Notes: generated from the letters alone by a model not told the origin. A stretch of DNA of 64,000 bases from Chloroflexota bacterium (GCA_021779955.1 JAJXZS010000031.1:1-64000), one strand, 5' to 3'; positions 22,131 through 30,929 are shown, counted from the stretch's first letter. Numbers and translations: made by a program.

Positions 22131-23513
22131 CTAATCCTTGCCGTGGTCTCTCAAGGCTTCCAATTTGTCCACATACTCGGCGCGTGCCCGCTTGTAGGCG
22201 TCCTCTGCGATGTCACCATGTCTGTAGCGGTCGTCGAGCGCAATGATCGCATCCAGAATAGTATCTACATTTTCCCCATTTTCTGCAACCGCAGGAATAT
22301 CCGCTGCCCTGTTACCAATATGATTGGCGCGGATGATCCAAAGCAGCGCAAACAGGATCGTCGCCGTGAAGATGCCGATGCCGAGCCAGATGCGTTGAAT
22401 CTGATCCTGGGTGGTAAAGATAATCGAAATATTCCGGCCCGATTCGATGCTCGAGGCAGCATAGACTGTTGTCGAACTGGACGGGTCGCTCTGGGCAGCA
22501 CTCAACTGGAGTCCGTTGCTGGTTGTAATAATCCCGGAAGCCTTGACCATTACCATAAGTGAATCGATCGCAATGGGTGAGGTCAGATTGGAATGCCATG
22601 AATTGGTAAAAGGAATCGAATATTCAACAAGCACCAGGTGACCGTTGCCTGGCATGACAGGCTGCCAGTCGCCAAATCCGTTGCTTGTCAAACGGAATCG
22701 ATTGGTTCCATTTCCGTCTGGAAAGTCAACGTTTGTGGCCGATTTGGGTAGAGGGAAATCAAGGATCGGTGTGCTGTTGTCGGGGGACACAACCACCAGC
22801 GAAGTGGGGTTTGATATCAGAATGCTTTCAGCAATATGCACCCAGCCGGGGCTTGTGAAATCGTAGATCACTCGCATGCGCACCGCTTCGATGAACTGCG
22901 AATTGGTGGTTACTTCATATACAGGTAGCGACAGGTGGACCGCCGCGCCGGGAAGGAGAATTCCCGCGTCGACCAGTTCCGAATCGAATTCGATGCCGTT
23001 GTACATGACCGATGCCTGGTAGGCAAAATTCGGATTCCAGGGCACCGTATCAAACTCGAATAACCCCATTCCATCCAGAGGTATCTTGATTGTGTTGATG
23101 ATCTGGTCATTCTCAAAGATGACGAGCGTCACGAAAACATTCGTGGGGTTCCTGCCGCCGGAAGCATTGACCACGTGCCCCGCGATGGTGATCTCTCCAA
23201 GGATTGGACTATCCTTTGTATCGGAGAAAATGCCTGTCGTTATCTTGGAGGTTTTGACGTAAGCCGCATTTAAAGTCAGGGGTTTCACTGCTGCAGAGCG
23301 GACAAATGCCGAGGGTTCGAGGGTGCCTGCCAACAGGTACAGCGTTGCCGTTTTGGCAGTGAGCATGCCGGGGTGCAGCGAAACGGCCGAGGCAGGGGGC
23401 ATCGAAGCTGTCCATTTGGCGGGCGTTCCAACACTCTGAAATGCACCGGCAAAATGGGTACATCCGGTCAGCACGAGGGCAAAAACAATAAGATGAAGCG
23501 CCTTAATTTTCAA
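22131..23513 (-). CDS. Unassigned lipoprotein with C-terminal membrane helix, within the ccm operon
   Basis: Not recognised. About 460 aa. It has a lipoprotein-type signal (HLIVFALVLTGC), a large extracytoplasmic beta-rich region (about 20-370), one helix (IWLGIGIFTATILFALLWII) and a short charged cytoplasmic tail (ILDAIIALDDRYRHGDI) like those of SHOCT-type or CcmI-like helices. The region around IAGHVVNASGGRNPTNVFV resembles a carboxypeptidase-regulatory-like beta domain. Start chosen at TTG 23513 (AGGA, 6-nt spacing); GTG 23516 is an alternative. It lies between the zinc-ribbon gene and ccmA, touching both, so a part in cytochrome c maturation is likely but inferred only from position. Confidence 0.75.
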   Translation of the reverse strand: MKIKALHLIVFALVLTGCTHFAGAFQSVGTPAKWTASMPPASAVSLHPGMLTAKTATLYLLAGTLEPSAFVRSAAVKPLTLNAAYVKTSKITTGIFSDTKDSPILGEITIAGHVVNASGGRNPTNVFVTLVIFENDQIINTIKIPLDGMGLFEFDTVPWNPNFAYQASVMYNGIEFDSELVDAGILLPGAAVHLSLPVYEVTTNSQFIEAVRMRVIYDFTSPGWVHIAESILISNPTSLVVVSPDNSTPILDFPLPKSATNVDFPDGNGTNRFRLTSNGFGDWQPVMPGNGHLVLVEYSIPFTNSWHSNLTSPIAIDSLMVMVKASGIITTSNGLQLSAAQSDPSSSTTVYAASSIESGRNISIIFTTQDQIQRIWLGIGIFTATILFALLWIIRANHIGNRAADIPAVAENGENVDTILDAIIALDDRYRHGDIAEDAYKRARAEYVDKLEALRDHGKD

Positions 23514-23521
23514 CACGGGTC

Positions 23522-23980
23522 CTATAAATACAAATGCGTCTGCTCTCCACAAGAAGGGCAAAACTGATCAGATTTTTGCACGGGTTTTCCGCATTTGGGG
23601 CAAAAACCCGCGGTTTGCTCCTGGCGTACCTGCCGCCGTGTATGGATCATCGCCTCGATCTCTCGTTCATGGTTTTCCTTGACCCTGTTACCAGATTTAC
23701 TCGGTTCGTTCAGCTTTTCAAGCAAGGCCAGGGCCTGTTCCTCCAGGATAGCTTTCTGCACATCATAATCTGCCTGGCTCAATTTGCCTTGCTGAAAATC
23801 ACCATTGAGTTCGCGTATGCTTCCGAGCGCTGCCTGATAGTCGTCTTGAACGCGCTCCAGCGGTGCAAAATAGCTTTCGTCCTTCACCGTCTCCTCCCGC
23901 TTCCTGGCAAAAGGCTGAGTGATGATCAACAACACGATCACAACAATGGCGAGAAGAAAGAAGACTGATCCTGAATCCAT
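23522..23980 (-). CDS. Membrane-anchored zinc-ribbon protein in the ccm operon
   Basis: 152-aa protein: an N-terminal helix (about 4-22), then a charged coiled-coil-like region (LERVQDDYQAALGSIREL through ALLEKLNEP), and a C-terminal zinc ribbon with two CxxC pairs, FCPKCGKPV and FCPSCGEQ. The helical middle resembles the part of CcmI/CycH that precedes its TPR region (DYDVQKAILEEQALALLEKL). It may be the CcmI substitute that holds apocytochrome, but this is inference. The start at ATG 23980 is preferred; the frame upstream overlaps the ccmG-like gene. It lies 10 nt after that gene and 8 nt before the lipoprotein gene. Confidence 0.75.
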   Translation of the reverse strand: MDSGSVFFLLAIVVIVLLIITQPFARKREETVKDESYFAPLERVQDDYQAALGSIRELNGDFQQGKLSQADYDVQKAILEEQALALLEKLNEPSKSGNRVKENHEREIEAMIHTRRQVRQEQTAGFCPKCGKPVQKSDQFCPSCGEQTHLYL

Positions 23981-23990
23981 AGTTCCGATC

Positions 23991-24563
23991 CTATCCTTCC
24001 GGCAGCAATCCTTCAATGATCGAACGGATCTCTGTCTCCGATTCGAAAGGCCCGATCTTTACTGCTGCCAGGTTTCCGGCAGTGTCGTAAATATAAGTTT
24101 CAGGCACACCGCTGATCCTATATAATTGCGACACTTTGGTTCCAAGGTCCGGCCCGCTAGGGTAGGTAATGCCAAACCGGTCCATGTAAGCGAGAGCGTC
24201 CACTTCAGTATCGGTCCAGGCGATCCCCAGGAAAAGGACATTTCCGCCTGGCTGCATTTCAGTCCAAACCTTCTGAAGAGCAGCAGCTTCATCTGCGCAG
24301 GTCACGCACCATGAAGCCCAGAAATTAAGCACGACAACCTTGCCTTGCAGTTCAGAAGAGTTGTAGGTCTCGCCGGAAAAAGACGTCAGCGTGAATTCTG
24401 GTATCGGGTCACCGATTTTGAATGCGGGCGTGCTCTTCTTATTGAGGCTGCTCCCGATGATCGCCAGGAAGCCCACCAGGGCTGCCAGCGACAGTACGAT
24501 CACCCAGCCGGGCAGGCGATTGGGTTCCACCTTCTTAGTGAGAGTGGGCTCGTCCGGCATCAT
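23991..24563 (-). CDS. ccmG: TlpA/CcmG-like membrane-anchored thioredoxin
   Basis: Thiol-disulfide oxidoreductase that keeps apocytochrome cysteines reduced for heme attachment. 190 aa with one N-terminal helix (about 19-40) and a thioredoxin fold. The active site is WASWCVTCADE, with C86 and C89, and the cis-Pro loop lies in RISGVPETYIYD. The segment EFTLTSFSGETYNSSELQGK matches the TlpA/ResA/CcmG group. In operon position it stands for CcmG/DsbE. It overlaps ccmH by 4 nt. It is equally close to ResA of System II, but the neighbours are System I genes. Confidence 0.9.
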   Translation of the reverse strand: MMPDEPTLTKKVEPNRLPGWVIVLSLAALVGFLAIIGSSLNKKSTPAFKIGDPIPEFTLTSFSGETYNSSELQGKVVVLNFWASWCVTCADEAAALQKVWTEMQPGGNVLFLGIAWTDTEVDALAYMDRFGITYPSGPDLGTKVSQLYRISGVPETYIYDTAGNLAAVKIGPFESETEIRSIIEGLLPEG

Positions 24564-25063
24564 CGTTCGAGCTCCTTTTCGATATCGTCTTCCAGTTTCT
24601 TCCGGTAACCGTCGCTGCGGGCAGCGGCCGGGCTTGCGGGGCTCGTGGCAGCAGGCTTTACCGCCTTGTACTTCCGGACGATCAAAAATCCGCCGGCCAG
24701 TAGAAGCACGGCAGCCGCGGGGGGAACCCCGTAGAGCAGCATGCTCAACCCCTCTTTAGGCGGTATGCCGCTGACGCTGGCGCCATATTGCGCCACGAAA
24801 TAATCGATCACTTGCTGATCGGTCCAACCCAGGGCAAGTTTCCCGCGGAGGCTCTCTCTCCAGCGAGCACAGATATCCGTCGGGCATACGTCAAGTGTCA
24901 CATTCTCGCACACGGGGCAGTAAAGCTGGCTGGCTACCCGGTTGACGTCATCATCCGTAACGCTGACGGGCGACTGCGCAAGCGCCTGCGATGCGTTGGC
25001 AGCCAACAAGGCAAGCATGAGCATCACACTGAAAGATGAAAGCACTCTTCGCGATTTCATCAT
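24560..25063 (-). CDS. ccmH: Cytochrome c maturation protein CcmH (CycL type)
   Basis: 167-aa CcmH N-domain protein: signal peptide (about 1-30), then the three-helix thioredoxin-like CcmH domain with the redox motif LYCPVCENV (C49, C52), and GKLALGWTDQQVIDYFVAQYG (split), then a C-terminal membrane helix and basic-acidic tail. CcmH reduces apocytochrome together with CcmG and CcmF. Two further cysteines (C60, C65, in LDVCPTDICARW) are unusual; the classical proteins have Ser/Asn/Ala there. No C-terminal TPR domain (CcmI) is fused. Overlaps by 4 nt with both ccmF and ccmG genes. Confidence 0.9.
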   Translation of the reverse strand: MMKSRRVLSSFSVMLMLALLAANASQALAQSPVSVTDDDVNRVASQLYCPVCENVTLDVCPTDICARWRESLRGKLALGWTDQQVIDYFVAQYGASVSGIPPKEGLSMLLYGVPPAAAVLLLAGGFLIVRKYKAVKPAATSPASPAAARSDGYRKKLEDDIEKELER

Positions 25064-27090
25064 TGCTCTTCCTTCTTTTCGCCGGCCTTTGGCCTTGATG
25101 GAATATATGCAAGAATACTACCAAGTACCATCACCACCGATCCGATCCAAAACCAGTTGATCAGCGGGTTGTAGTAGACGTGGAAAGTTGCAGCGTCTGC
25201 GCTGATCGGCTGCCAATCCACCAGGACAACATAGAGATCCTCCGCGAGCGAGCTGTACACACCCGGAACCGTCACGGATTGCTGGTAAAGCGGATAATAG
25301 TCACGCCTCGGGCTGAGCGCTGCGATCGTCTTCCCGTTGCGGCTGACCGTGACATCTGCCCTGGCGATATCGACACCGTCCGCAGTCGCCGATTCGGTCA
25401 GATTCTTATAGGTAACCTGGAATCCCTCAAGGTTTATGGATGAGTTCAACCCGACGGTCACCTGCGTTTGCGCCTGGTAGAACTCGATCCCTACCACGCC
25501 CAGAGCGATCATCACGATGCCGATATGAACGATGTAACCGCCGTAACGGTGATGGTCACGTGCGGTGACTTTTGCCAGTGCGACCAAAATATCCTCATCC
25601 TGACCTCGCGCCCGCAGGAACACCGCGTTCCCATAATCGAAGAGCGTCACTGCTGTGATCAGGCTTAGCAGCCACAACGCCAGGATACCCGCCCAATTGA
25701 GCGCTGTGGTCAAAATCAGGATCAGGGGGACCAGGAGCGATACGACGGCAGGTTTCCAGATCTTCTTTCCAAGGCTCTTTGCCGCCGTGCTGCCCCAGGC
25801 AGTCAACGGCACGATACCCATCAAGAGGAGCAATGCGGCGAACACCGGGCCTGTGGTTTGCTTGTACCAGGCGGGTCCAACGGTGAGTTTGGTGGAATTA
25901 AACAAATCGCTCATTACCGGCAGAAGAATTCCTGTGAGGCAGATGAGCGTCAGCAGCACAAAGAGCAGGTTGTTGAACAGAAAAGCCGACTCGCGCGAGA
26001 AGAACGACTCCATCTTCCCTTCGGATTCGAGCAGCTTCCAGCGCCATAGGATCAATCCAAGCGACGCGATGAACACGATGCAGATGAAGCCAAAGAACAT
26101 CGGACCGATGCTCGATTGGGTGAAAGCGTGCACTGAATCGAGGATCCCGGATCGTGTAAGGAAAGTGCTGAAGATCACAAGGCAGAACGTCAGCACGATC
26201 AGCGCAATATTCCAGCGCTTGAAAATGTGGCGTTTCTCCTGGATCGACATCGAATGCACGAAAGCGGTACCGGTGAGCCATGGAATCAGGGCTGCCACTT
26301 CAACAGGGTCCCAGCCCCAATATCCGCCCCAGCCAAGCACGGTATACGCCCACCGGCTGCCGAGCACCAGGCCAATGCCCAGGAATACCCAGGCTACCAG
26401 AGCCCACTTGCTTGCCAGCCTGAGCCAGGCAGAATCGCTGCGACCTGTCACCAACGCCGCCATGGCAAACGAAAACGGGATGACAAAGCCCACAAATCCA
26501 AGGTAAAGCATGGGGGGATGGAATACCATGCCCGGGTCGCGCAGCAACGGATTCAAGCCGAGTCCATTCGGCGGATAGATCAAAAAGCTGCCAGCGGGCT
26601 GAATCATCGACTGAACAACCTGACCATCGCTCAATGCCCAAATGCGGGCGAATGGATTATCGACAAACGTGACTATCAGCAAAAAGAACGCCAGGGTGAA
26701 CATCGTAACCACCACCACCCATGGCGTGAAGGGTTTCTCGTGCTTCCAGGCCTGTCGCACTGCGATGGCAGATGCTCCAGAGAGCAGCCACGCCCAAAAA
26801 AGCAGCGAACCCGATTGCCCGCCCCACAGGGCAGTGATATTCAGATAGAGCGGCATTTGAAGGCTTGCCTGCCTGTAGACATAGGCGAATTCGAAATGAC
26901 CGGTCGCCAGCAGGTAGACCATGATCAGAATAACAACCGTCAGGAGAGGGAAAGTGATTGTAGTAGCCAGCCTCGCCGAATCGATCAACTGGGCGCTGTG
27001 CATCCGCGTCCCCGCAATCGCTGCCCCTACAGCGTAGAGCGAGATGATGAGTGTGAGGACGAGGATTCCCAATCCCAGGCTAGCTGACAT
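25060..27090 (-). CDS. ccmF: Heme lyase subunit CcmF
   Basis: 676-aa polytopic protein (about 15 helices) that ligates heme to the CxxCH motif of apocytochromes. The external WWD heme-binding segment reads WGGYWGWDPVEVAALIPW, and PPMLYLGFVGFVIPFSFA with a conserved His (FHPPML) lies before it. The large C-terminal extracytoplasmic domain begins near residue 530 (YQAQTQVTVGLNSSINLEG). Family length is normal (about 640-680 aa). It follows ccmE after a 54-nt gap and overlaps ccmH by 4 nt. Confidence 0.95.
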   Translation of the reverse strand: MSASLGLGILVLTLIISLYAVGAAIAGTRMHSAQLIDSARLATTITFPLLTVVILIMVYLLATGHFEFAYVYRQASLQMPLYLNITALWGGQSGSLLFWAWLLSGASAIAVRQAWKHEKPFTPWVVVVTMFTLAFFLLIVTFVDNPFARIWALSDGQVVQSMIQPAGSFLIYPPNGLGLNPLLRDPGMVFHPPMLYLGFVGFVIPFSFAMAALVTGRSDSAWLRLASKWALVAWVFLGIGLVLGSRWAYTVLGWGGYWGWDPVEVAALIPWLTGTAFVHSMSIQEKRHIFKRWNIALIVLTFCLVIFSTFLTRSGILDSVHAFTQSSIGPMFFGFICIVFIASLGLILWRWKLLESEGKMESFFSRESAFLFNNLLFVLLTLICLTGILLPVMSDLFNSTKLTVGPAWYKQTTGPVFAALLLLMGIVPLTAWGSTAAKSLGKKIWKPAVVSLLVPLILILTTALNWAGILALWLLSLITAVTLFDYGNAVFLRARGQDEDILVALAKVTARDHHRYGGYIVHIGIVMIALGVVGIEFYQAQTQVTVGLNSSINLEGFQVTYKNLTESATADGVDIARADVTVSRNGKTIAALSPRRDYYPLYQQSVTVPGVYSSLAEDLYVVLVDWQPISADAATFHVYYNPLINWFWIGSVVMVLGSILAYIPSRPKAGEKKEEQ

Positions 27091-27144
27091 GATCGAATCC
27101 TGACAAGATGAAATGTAGTAATACGCGCATAGGGTTGCCGGCGC

Positions 27145-27657
27145 CTAGTTCAGGGGCGCTTCCTGGTATTTGGATGGACATTTAAGCAATAGTTCGCCTG
27201 CCAGGAACGTTCCGTCCGGTTGCATCCTGCCGGTCATAATTGCCTGCGCTTCATCTTTGAGCAAATCGGGTTTGACCCCATGATAGATGATCGTCAACGG
27301 CATGGCTTTCGGATCGGTCGCTGCCTGGTGCAAAACTGCTGCAATCCCTCCCATCGCTTCGATGGTGTTCATGTCTCCAGGAATGTTAACCACCTGGAAG
27401 GTGATCTCGTCAGAACCAGGAACGAGCCTGATCGTATCCCCCAGGACGACCCCCGAAATACGAAGATTCTGGTTCCATTTCTCTGGCGAAACCCTGAGCT
27501 CGTCGATCGTCAGGTAGTACTGGGCATTCCCCTTAATGCTGATGGCCACCAGTATGCTGGTAGCCACAAAAATGAGGAGCCCGCCAATAATGAATTTATT
27601 CGGTTTCGTTTTTGTTAGAGGTTTTGGCGTATTTCCCTTGGGAACTTCCTCTACCAT
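27145..27657 (-). CDS. ccmE: Heme chaperone CcmE, cysteine (CxxxY) variant
   Basis: 170-aa periplasmic heme chaperone with an N-terminal membrane helix (about 22-42) and an OB-fold (YYLTIDELRVSPEKW onwards). Classical CcmE binds heme covalently through the His of an HxxxY motif. Here the equivalent segment is LLLKCPSKYQEA, so C160 replaces His and Y164 is kept. This CxxxY form is known from archaea and some bacteria. The protein ends only six residues after the Tyr. The start is the ATG at 27657, with GGAGG 8 nt upstream; it is the first gene of the ccm operon. Confidence 0.93.
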   Translation of the reverse strand: MVEEVPKGNTPKPLTKTKPNKFIIGGLLIFVATSILVAISIKGNAQYYLTIDELRVSPEKWNQNLRISGVVLGDTIRLVPGSDEITFQVVNIPGDMNTIEAMGGIAAVLHQAATDPKAMPLTIIYHGVKPDLLKDEAQAIMTGRMQPDGTFLAGELLLKCPSKYQEAPLN

Positions 27658-27790
27658 GTGCACAACCTCCACAGGACCGATTGCGCTATCACAAGTTTTA
27701 TGCTTGCCAGAGTCGATTTATTCTCTCATATTGAGATTAATCCACCGTTAGAAGTTGAATTCATTTCACTTTACTTATCAATCCCTAACC

Positions 27791-28141
27791 TTACTTGACG
27801 CGGTCGAAGACCGTGCTTACGCCGTCCTCCGTCAGGGTCAGTTGATCGGCAGTTGCCACGTAGGTGAGACGCTGCTCGGGTACCGAACCGTCCTTGCTGC
27901 CATCAAGGATCAAAACATCCGGGACTTCGAGAGAATACTGCATTGTGACCGTCGTCCCGTTCACGGTTGTGATCATCTGGCCGTTGTTCTTGATCTCCAG
28001 AATGACACCCGAGTTTGGCTCTTCCCATTTTCCATACAGCGGATCGCTTCCGCTGCACGCGCTCAGGCCGGTCAGCCCGATCAGCAGAATTACGATCCCT
28101 GCCAACAATCGCATCTTCGATGTGGTGTCCCTGGAAATCAT
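27791..28141 (-). CDS. Small secreted lipoprotein (116 aa), function unknown
   Basis: Not recognised. A lipoprotein signal with lipobox LSAC (cleavage before Cys about residue 29) leads to a beta-rich 85-residue domain: LYGKWEEPNSGVILEIKNNG through TLTEDGVSTVFDRVK. The pattern YGKWE...LEIKNNGQ...Y.V is that of small lipocalin/DUF5640-like lipoproteins, which are widespread and uncharacterised. The ATG at 28141 is kept rather than the internal one at 28114, because a TAAACT -10 box ends 6 nt before it and a TTGTAC -35 lies 17 nt further up, so the mRNA is probably leaderless. Confidence 0.82.
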   Translation of the reverse strand: MISRDTTSKMRLLAGIVILLIGLTGLSACSGSDPLYGKWEEPNSGVILEIKNNGQMITTVNGTTVTMQYSLEVPDVLILDGSKDGSVPEQRLTYVATADQLTLTEDGVSTVFDRVK

Positions 28142-28147
28142 ACGCTG

Positions 28148-28176
28148 AGTTTACTCAAAGCGCGATTTTTGTACAA
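28148..28176 (-). promoter_or_regulatory. Sigma-70-type leaderless promoter (small lipoprotein)
   Basis: On the minus strand TTGTAC (28176-28171), 17-nt spacer, TAAACT (28153-28148), then 6 nt to the ATG at 28141. This is one of the best-matched leaderless promoters in the window. Confidence 0.65.
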
Positions 28177-28269
28177 GTCTATACATATTAAACTCATTTT
28201 TATATATGTTTGCAGAAATTTTGTGATTAAAGTATTACCTGGATGCCATGAAATAGGAAATAATACCCA

Positions 28270-28297
28270 TTGGACTGACTGCGTCTCACGGTATACT
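28270..28297 (+). promoter_or_regulatory. Sigma-70-type promoter of the degV gene
   Basis: TTGGAC (28270-28275), 16-nt spacer, TATACT (28292-28297). The degV ATG is at 28326, after AGGAG with a 5-7 nt spacing, so this gene has a leader. Confidence 0.65.
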
Positions 28298-28325
28298 AGA
28301 ATGATCGAGCACCCAGGAGAAATGC

Positions 28326-29174
28326 ATGTCAAATGTAACCATTATCACGGATTCGAGCGCTAATATTCCGCAAGAATTGATCGTCGATCTACCTGTTGAG
28401 GTTGTTCCGCTCACGCTAACTTGGGATGGAGCTACCTACCGGGACGGCATCGACATTCAGCCCGAAGAATTCTATGCGCGCTTGCGCACCAGCAATACCC
28501 TGCCTGTGACCAGCCAGGTCAACGCGAGCACATACATCGATATGTATAAACGCCTTCTCGATCGCGGAGATTCGATTCTGGTACTACCCATTTCATCCGG
28601 CATTTCAGGAACCATCTATTCCGCCATTCAGGCAAAAGAGAGCTTCCCTGACGCGCCCATCCAGATCCTCGACACGAGGCTCGTCTCTATGGCGCTGACC
28701 TTCCAGGTGCTTACCGTTGCACGAGCCGCCAAACAGGGCGCTTCACTTGCAGAGTGCAAAGATCTGGCCGAGGAAGCCTATAAGCACATCGGCGTCTATT
28801 TTGTAGTGGATACCCTCAAGTATCTTCACGCTGGGGGGCGAATCGGCGGAGCACAACGCCTGATGGGCACTGCCCTCAAGATCAAACCCATCCTTATGAT
28901 CAAGGACGGCAAGATCGACGCTGTAAAAAGCGTCATCACCATGCGCAAAGCCGTCTCTTCGATGATCGATCTTGTCGAAGCGGGCATCGATGGACGAAAA
29001 CCGGTGCGGATATCGGTCTTTCATGCAGGGGTGCACGATGCTGCGGTCGAACTCCTCGACAGGGTAAACAAGCGCTTCGAACCGGTGGAAAGCATCCTCA
29101 GCCACGTCAGCCCAGTGGTCGGCTCGCACGTGGGTCCGGGCACCATGTCCATCGCCTACATGGCAGGCATGTAG
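28326..29174 (+). CDS. DegV family fatty-acid-binding protein
   Basis: 282-aa DegV-fold protein, a family that binds fatty acids; in Firmicutes homologues (FakB) they deliver fatty acids to the kinase FakA. The N-terminal VTIITDSSANIPQEL and the pocket segments LPISSGISGTIYSAIQAKES and ILDTRLVSMAL are typical, as is DTLKYLHAGGRIGGAQRLMG in the C-terminal domain. No FakA/DhaK-like kinase is seen in the window, so a kinase partner elsewhere is assumed. A clear promoter precedes it and a strong intrinsic terminator follows, making it monocistronic. Confidence 0.93.
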   Translation: MSNVTIITDSSANIPQELIVDLPVEVVPLTLTWDGATYRDGIDIQPEEFYARLRTSNTLPVTSQVNASTYIDMYKRLLDRGDSILVLPISSGISGTIYSAIQAKESFPDAPIQILDTRLVSMALTFQVLTVARAAKQGASLAECKDLAEEAYKHIGVYFVVDTLKYLHAGGRIGGAQRLMGTALKIKPILMIKDGKIDAVKSVITMRKAVSSMIDLVEAGIDGRKPVRISVFHAGVHDAAVELLDRVNKRFEPVESILSHVSPVVGSHVGPGTMSIAYMAGM

Positions 29175-29194
29175 GTTCGTCATAAACACCATCG

Positions 29195-29230
29195 AAGGGT
29201 TTTGATGTTCCCCCATCAAAACCCTTTTTT
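29195..29230 (+). terminator. Intrinsic terminator after degV
   Basis: Perfect 13-bp stem AAGGGTTTTGATG (29195-29207) and CATCAAAACCCTT (29214-29226) with loop TTCCCC, followed by TTTT. Confidence 0.92.
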
Positions 29231-29280
29231 ATTTCATCATATAATAGAGCATCGAAAACGATCATTCACAGGAGCGTTCA

Positions 29281-30612
29281 ATGAGCGAAGCGACCTTTCA
29301 CTTTCCACGCGGATTTCTTTGGGGCACTGCAACTTCTTCTCACCAGGTAGAAGGGAATAACACCAATAACAACTGGTACGTGTGGGAAAACACGCCGGGA
29401 AAAATCATCGAAGGCCAAAAGGCAGGCCTTGCCTGCGACTGGTGGGGCGGTCGCTGGAAGGAAGATTTCGACAGGGCGCAGGAAACAGGGCAAAACGCCC
29501 ACCGCTTCTCCATCGAGTGGTCGCGTATTCAGCCCAAACCTGATGAATGGGACGAGGATGCGCTGCACGTCTATGGTGATATGGCCCGCGATCTCGCCCA
29601 CCGCGGTATGGCCCCCCTGGTCACCCTGCATCACTTCACAGATCCCATCTGGCTGACAGAGAAAGGCGGGTGGGAAAATCCGGAAACGGTCAACCTTTTT
29701 GCGGCGTACGTGCGCAAGGTCGCCAGCGCGCTGAAAGAATATGCCAGCCTTTGGGTGACTATCAACGAGCCCAACGTTTTTGTAGTCAGCGGTTGGGTGG
29801 AAGGCGCTTTTCCGCCCGGAAAGCACGATCTCAATCTCGCGATGCGTGTCTATGCGAATCTCGTGCGCGCGCATGCCGCGGCTTATAAGATCATTCACGA
29901 ACTCCAGCCTGAAGCCCAGGTCGGCATGGCCATCAACTACCGCAGCCTCGTGCCTGCCCGCAAATGGATGCCTCTCGACGGCTTGCTGGCAAATATCCAA
30001 AACCAATTCTTCAACAATGCCTTTCCGGCTGCCATCACTACAGGAAAGCTCGACATGTACCTGAAGAAGATTTCGATCCCTGAAGCAGCCAAAACGCAGG
30101 ATTTTATCGGCGTGAATTATTACTCGCGCGATATTGTGAAGCTGAACCTGCTTGGCGGGAATATCCTTCTTGACTCCCGCATCGCCCCTGAAGGCGCTGC
30201 AATGAGCCCGACCGGCTTCATTGCCAATGTGCCTGCAGGCATGTACGAATCGCTCCAATGGGCGCACGGATTTAACCTGCCCATCCTCGTCACTGAGAAT
30301 GGTATCGAAGACGAACCGGATACCCTGCGCCCACGCTACACGGCTGAGCATCTGCACCAGGTCTGGCGGGCTGCCAATTTCAACTGGCGCATCAAAGGCT
30401 ACTTCCACTGGTCGCTCGTCGATAATTTCGAGTGGGAGCGCGGCTGGACCCAGAGATTTGGCCTCTGGGGATTGGATACCGCGACCCAGAAGCGCATTCG
30501 CCGCCCGAGCGTCGATCTCTATGCAGAGATCTGCAAAGAGAACGGCATTTCGAGCGAAATGGTGCGCAAATACGCCCCTGAAGCGCTCGAAACCATCTTT
30601 CCGCCTGCGTGA
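29281..30612 (+). CDS. Family 1 glycoside hydrolase (beta-glucosidase/beta-glycosidase)
   Basis: 443-aa GH1 enzyme, a TIM-barrel retaining beta-glycosidase. The N-terminal signature FLWGTATSSHQVEG is clear. The acid/base Glu is E163 in TINEPNVF and the nucleophile is E339 in LVTENGIED; NWYVWENTPG, TLHHFTDPIWL and WSLVDNFEWERGW also match. No signal peptide, so it acts in the cytoplasm on imported oligosaccharides or glycosides. Aglycone and sugar preference cannot be read from sequence. AGGAGCG precedes the ATG; a TATAAT box at 29240-29245 is the likely promoter. It is followed by a glycan phosphorylase gene but a 317-nt gap separates them. Confidence 0.94.
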   Translation: MSEATFHFPRGFLWGTATSSHQVEGNNTNNNWYVWENTPGKIIEGQKAGLACDWWGGRWKEDFDRAQETGQNAHRFSIEWSRIQPKPDEWDEDALHVYGDMARDLAHRGMAPLVTLHHFTDPIWLTEKGGWENPETVNLFAAYVRKVASALKEYASLWVTINEPNVFVVSGWVEGAFPPGKHDLNLAMRVYANLVRAHAAAYKIIHELQPEAQVGMAINYRSLVPARKWMPLDGLLANIQNQFFNNAFPAAITTGKLDMYLKKISIPEAAKTQDFIGVNYYSRDIVKLNLLGGNILLDSRIAPEGAAMSPTGFIANVPAGMYESLQWAHGFNLPILVTENGIEDEPDTLRPRYTAEHLHQVWRAANFNWRIKGYFHWSLVDNFEWERGWTQRFGLWGLDTATQKRIRRPSVDLYAEICKENGISSEMVRKYAPEALETIFPPA

Positions 30613-30929
30613 ATCCGGTCACCACCCGTACGGAAGTAGAAGCGAGTCACCCCAACTGCGATTTGGAGAACTCATCCAATCGCGCTGCTTCATCCCGCCT
30701 GTGAATTGATCCTGGCCGCTCAGTCTATCCCCCCGGGAGGGTTTCGCTGAATTGATGACTCCACAGATTAAGCCTGAACCTGATGGTTTTTCCTGATTAC
30801 CGGTCACTAATCACTATTCTCAATTCTCCGCTCTCCATTTTCCGGCTTGTAATTCTTACTCTTTCCTCATATAAATTAGATATAATTAACGCTCCGTGTC
30901 TTTATACTGTAATCTTCGAAAGGCATCTC
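30613..30929. other. Intergenic gap holding a heptamer repeat and a promoter
   Basis: No gene or tRNA seen. It contains degenerate heptamers (30804-30848) and a TATAAT box at 30881-30886, 43 nt before the phosphorylase start; no good -35 was found. Confidence 0.6.
30804..30848. repeat. Degenerate heptamer tandem repeat, site B
   Basis: 7-bp periodic units including TCACTAA, TCACTAT, TCTCAAT, TCTCCGC, TCTCCAT, TTTCCGG. It lies upstream of the glucan phosphorylase promoter. Confidence 0.6.

Noticed and set aside
26227-27087. 286-aa plus-strand ORF over ccmF
   Set aside because: Antisense to ccmF; highly polar chain typical of the reverse of membrane codons.
29278-30408. Long 376-aa minus-strand ORF over the GH1 gene
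   Set aside because: Entirely antisense to a GH1 gene with intact catalytic motifs; a codon-bias shadow.
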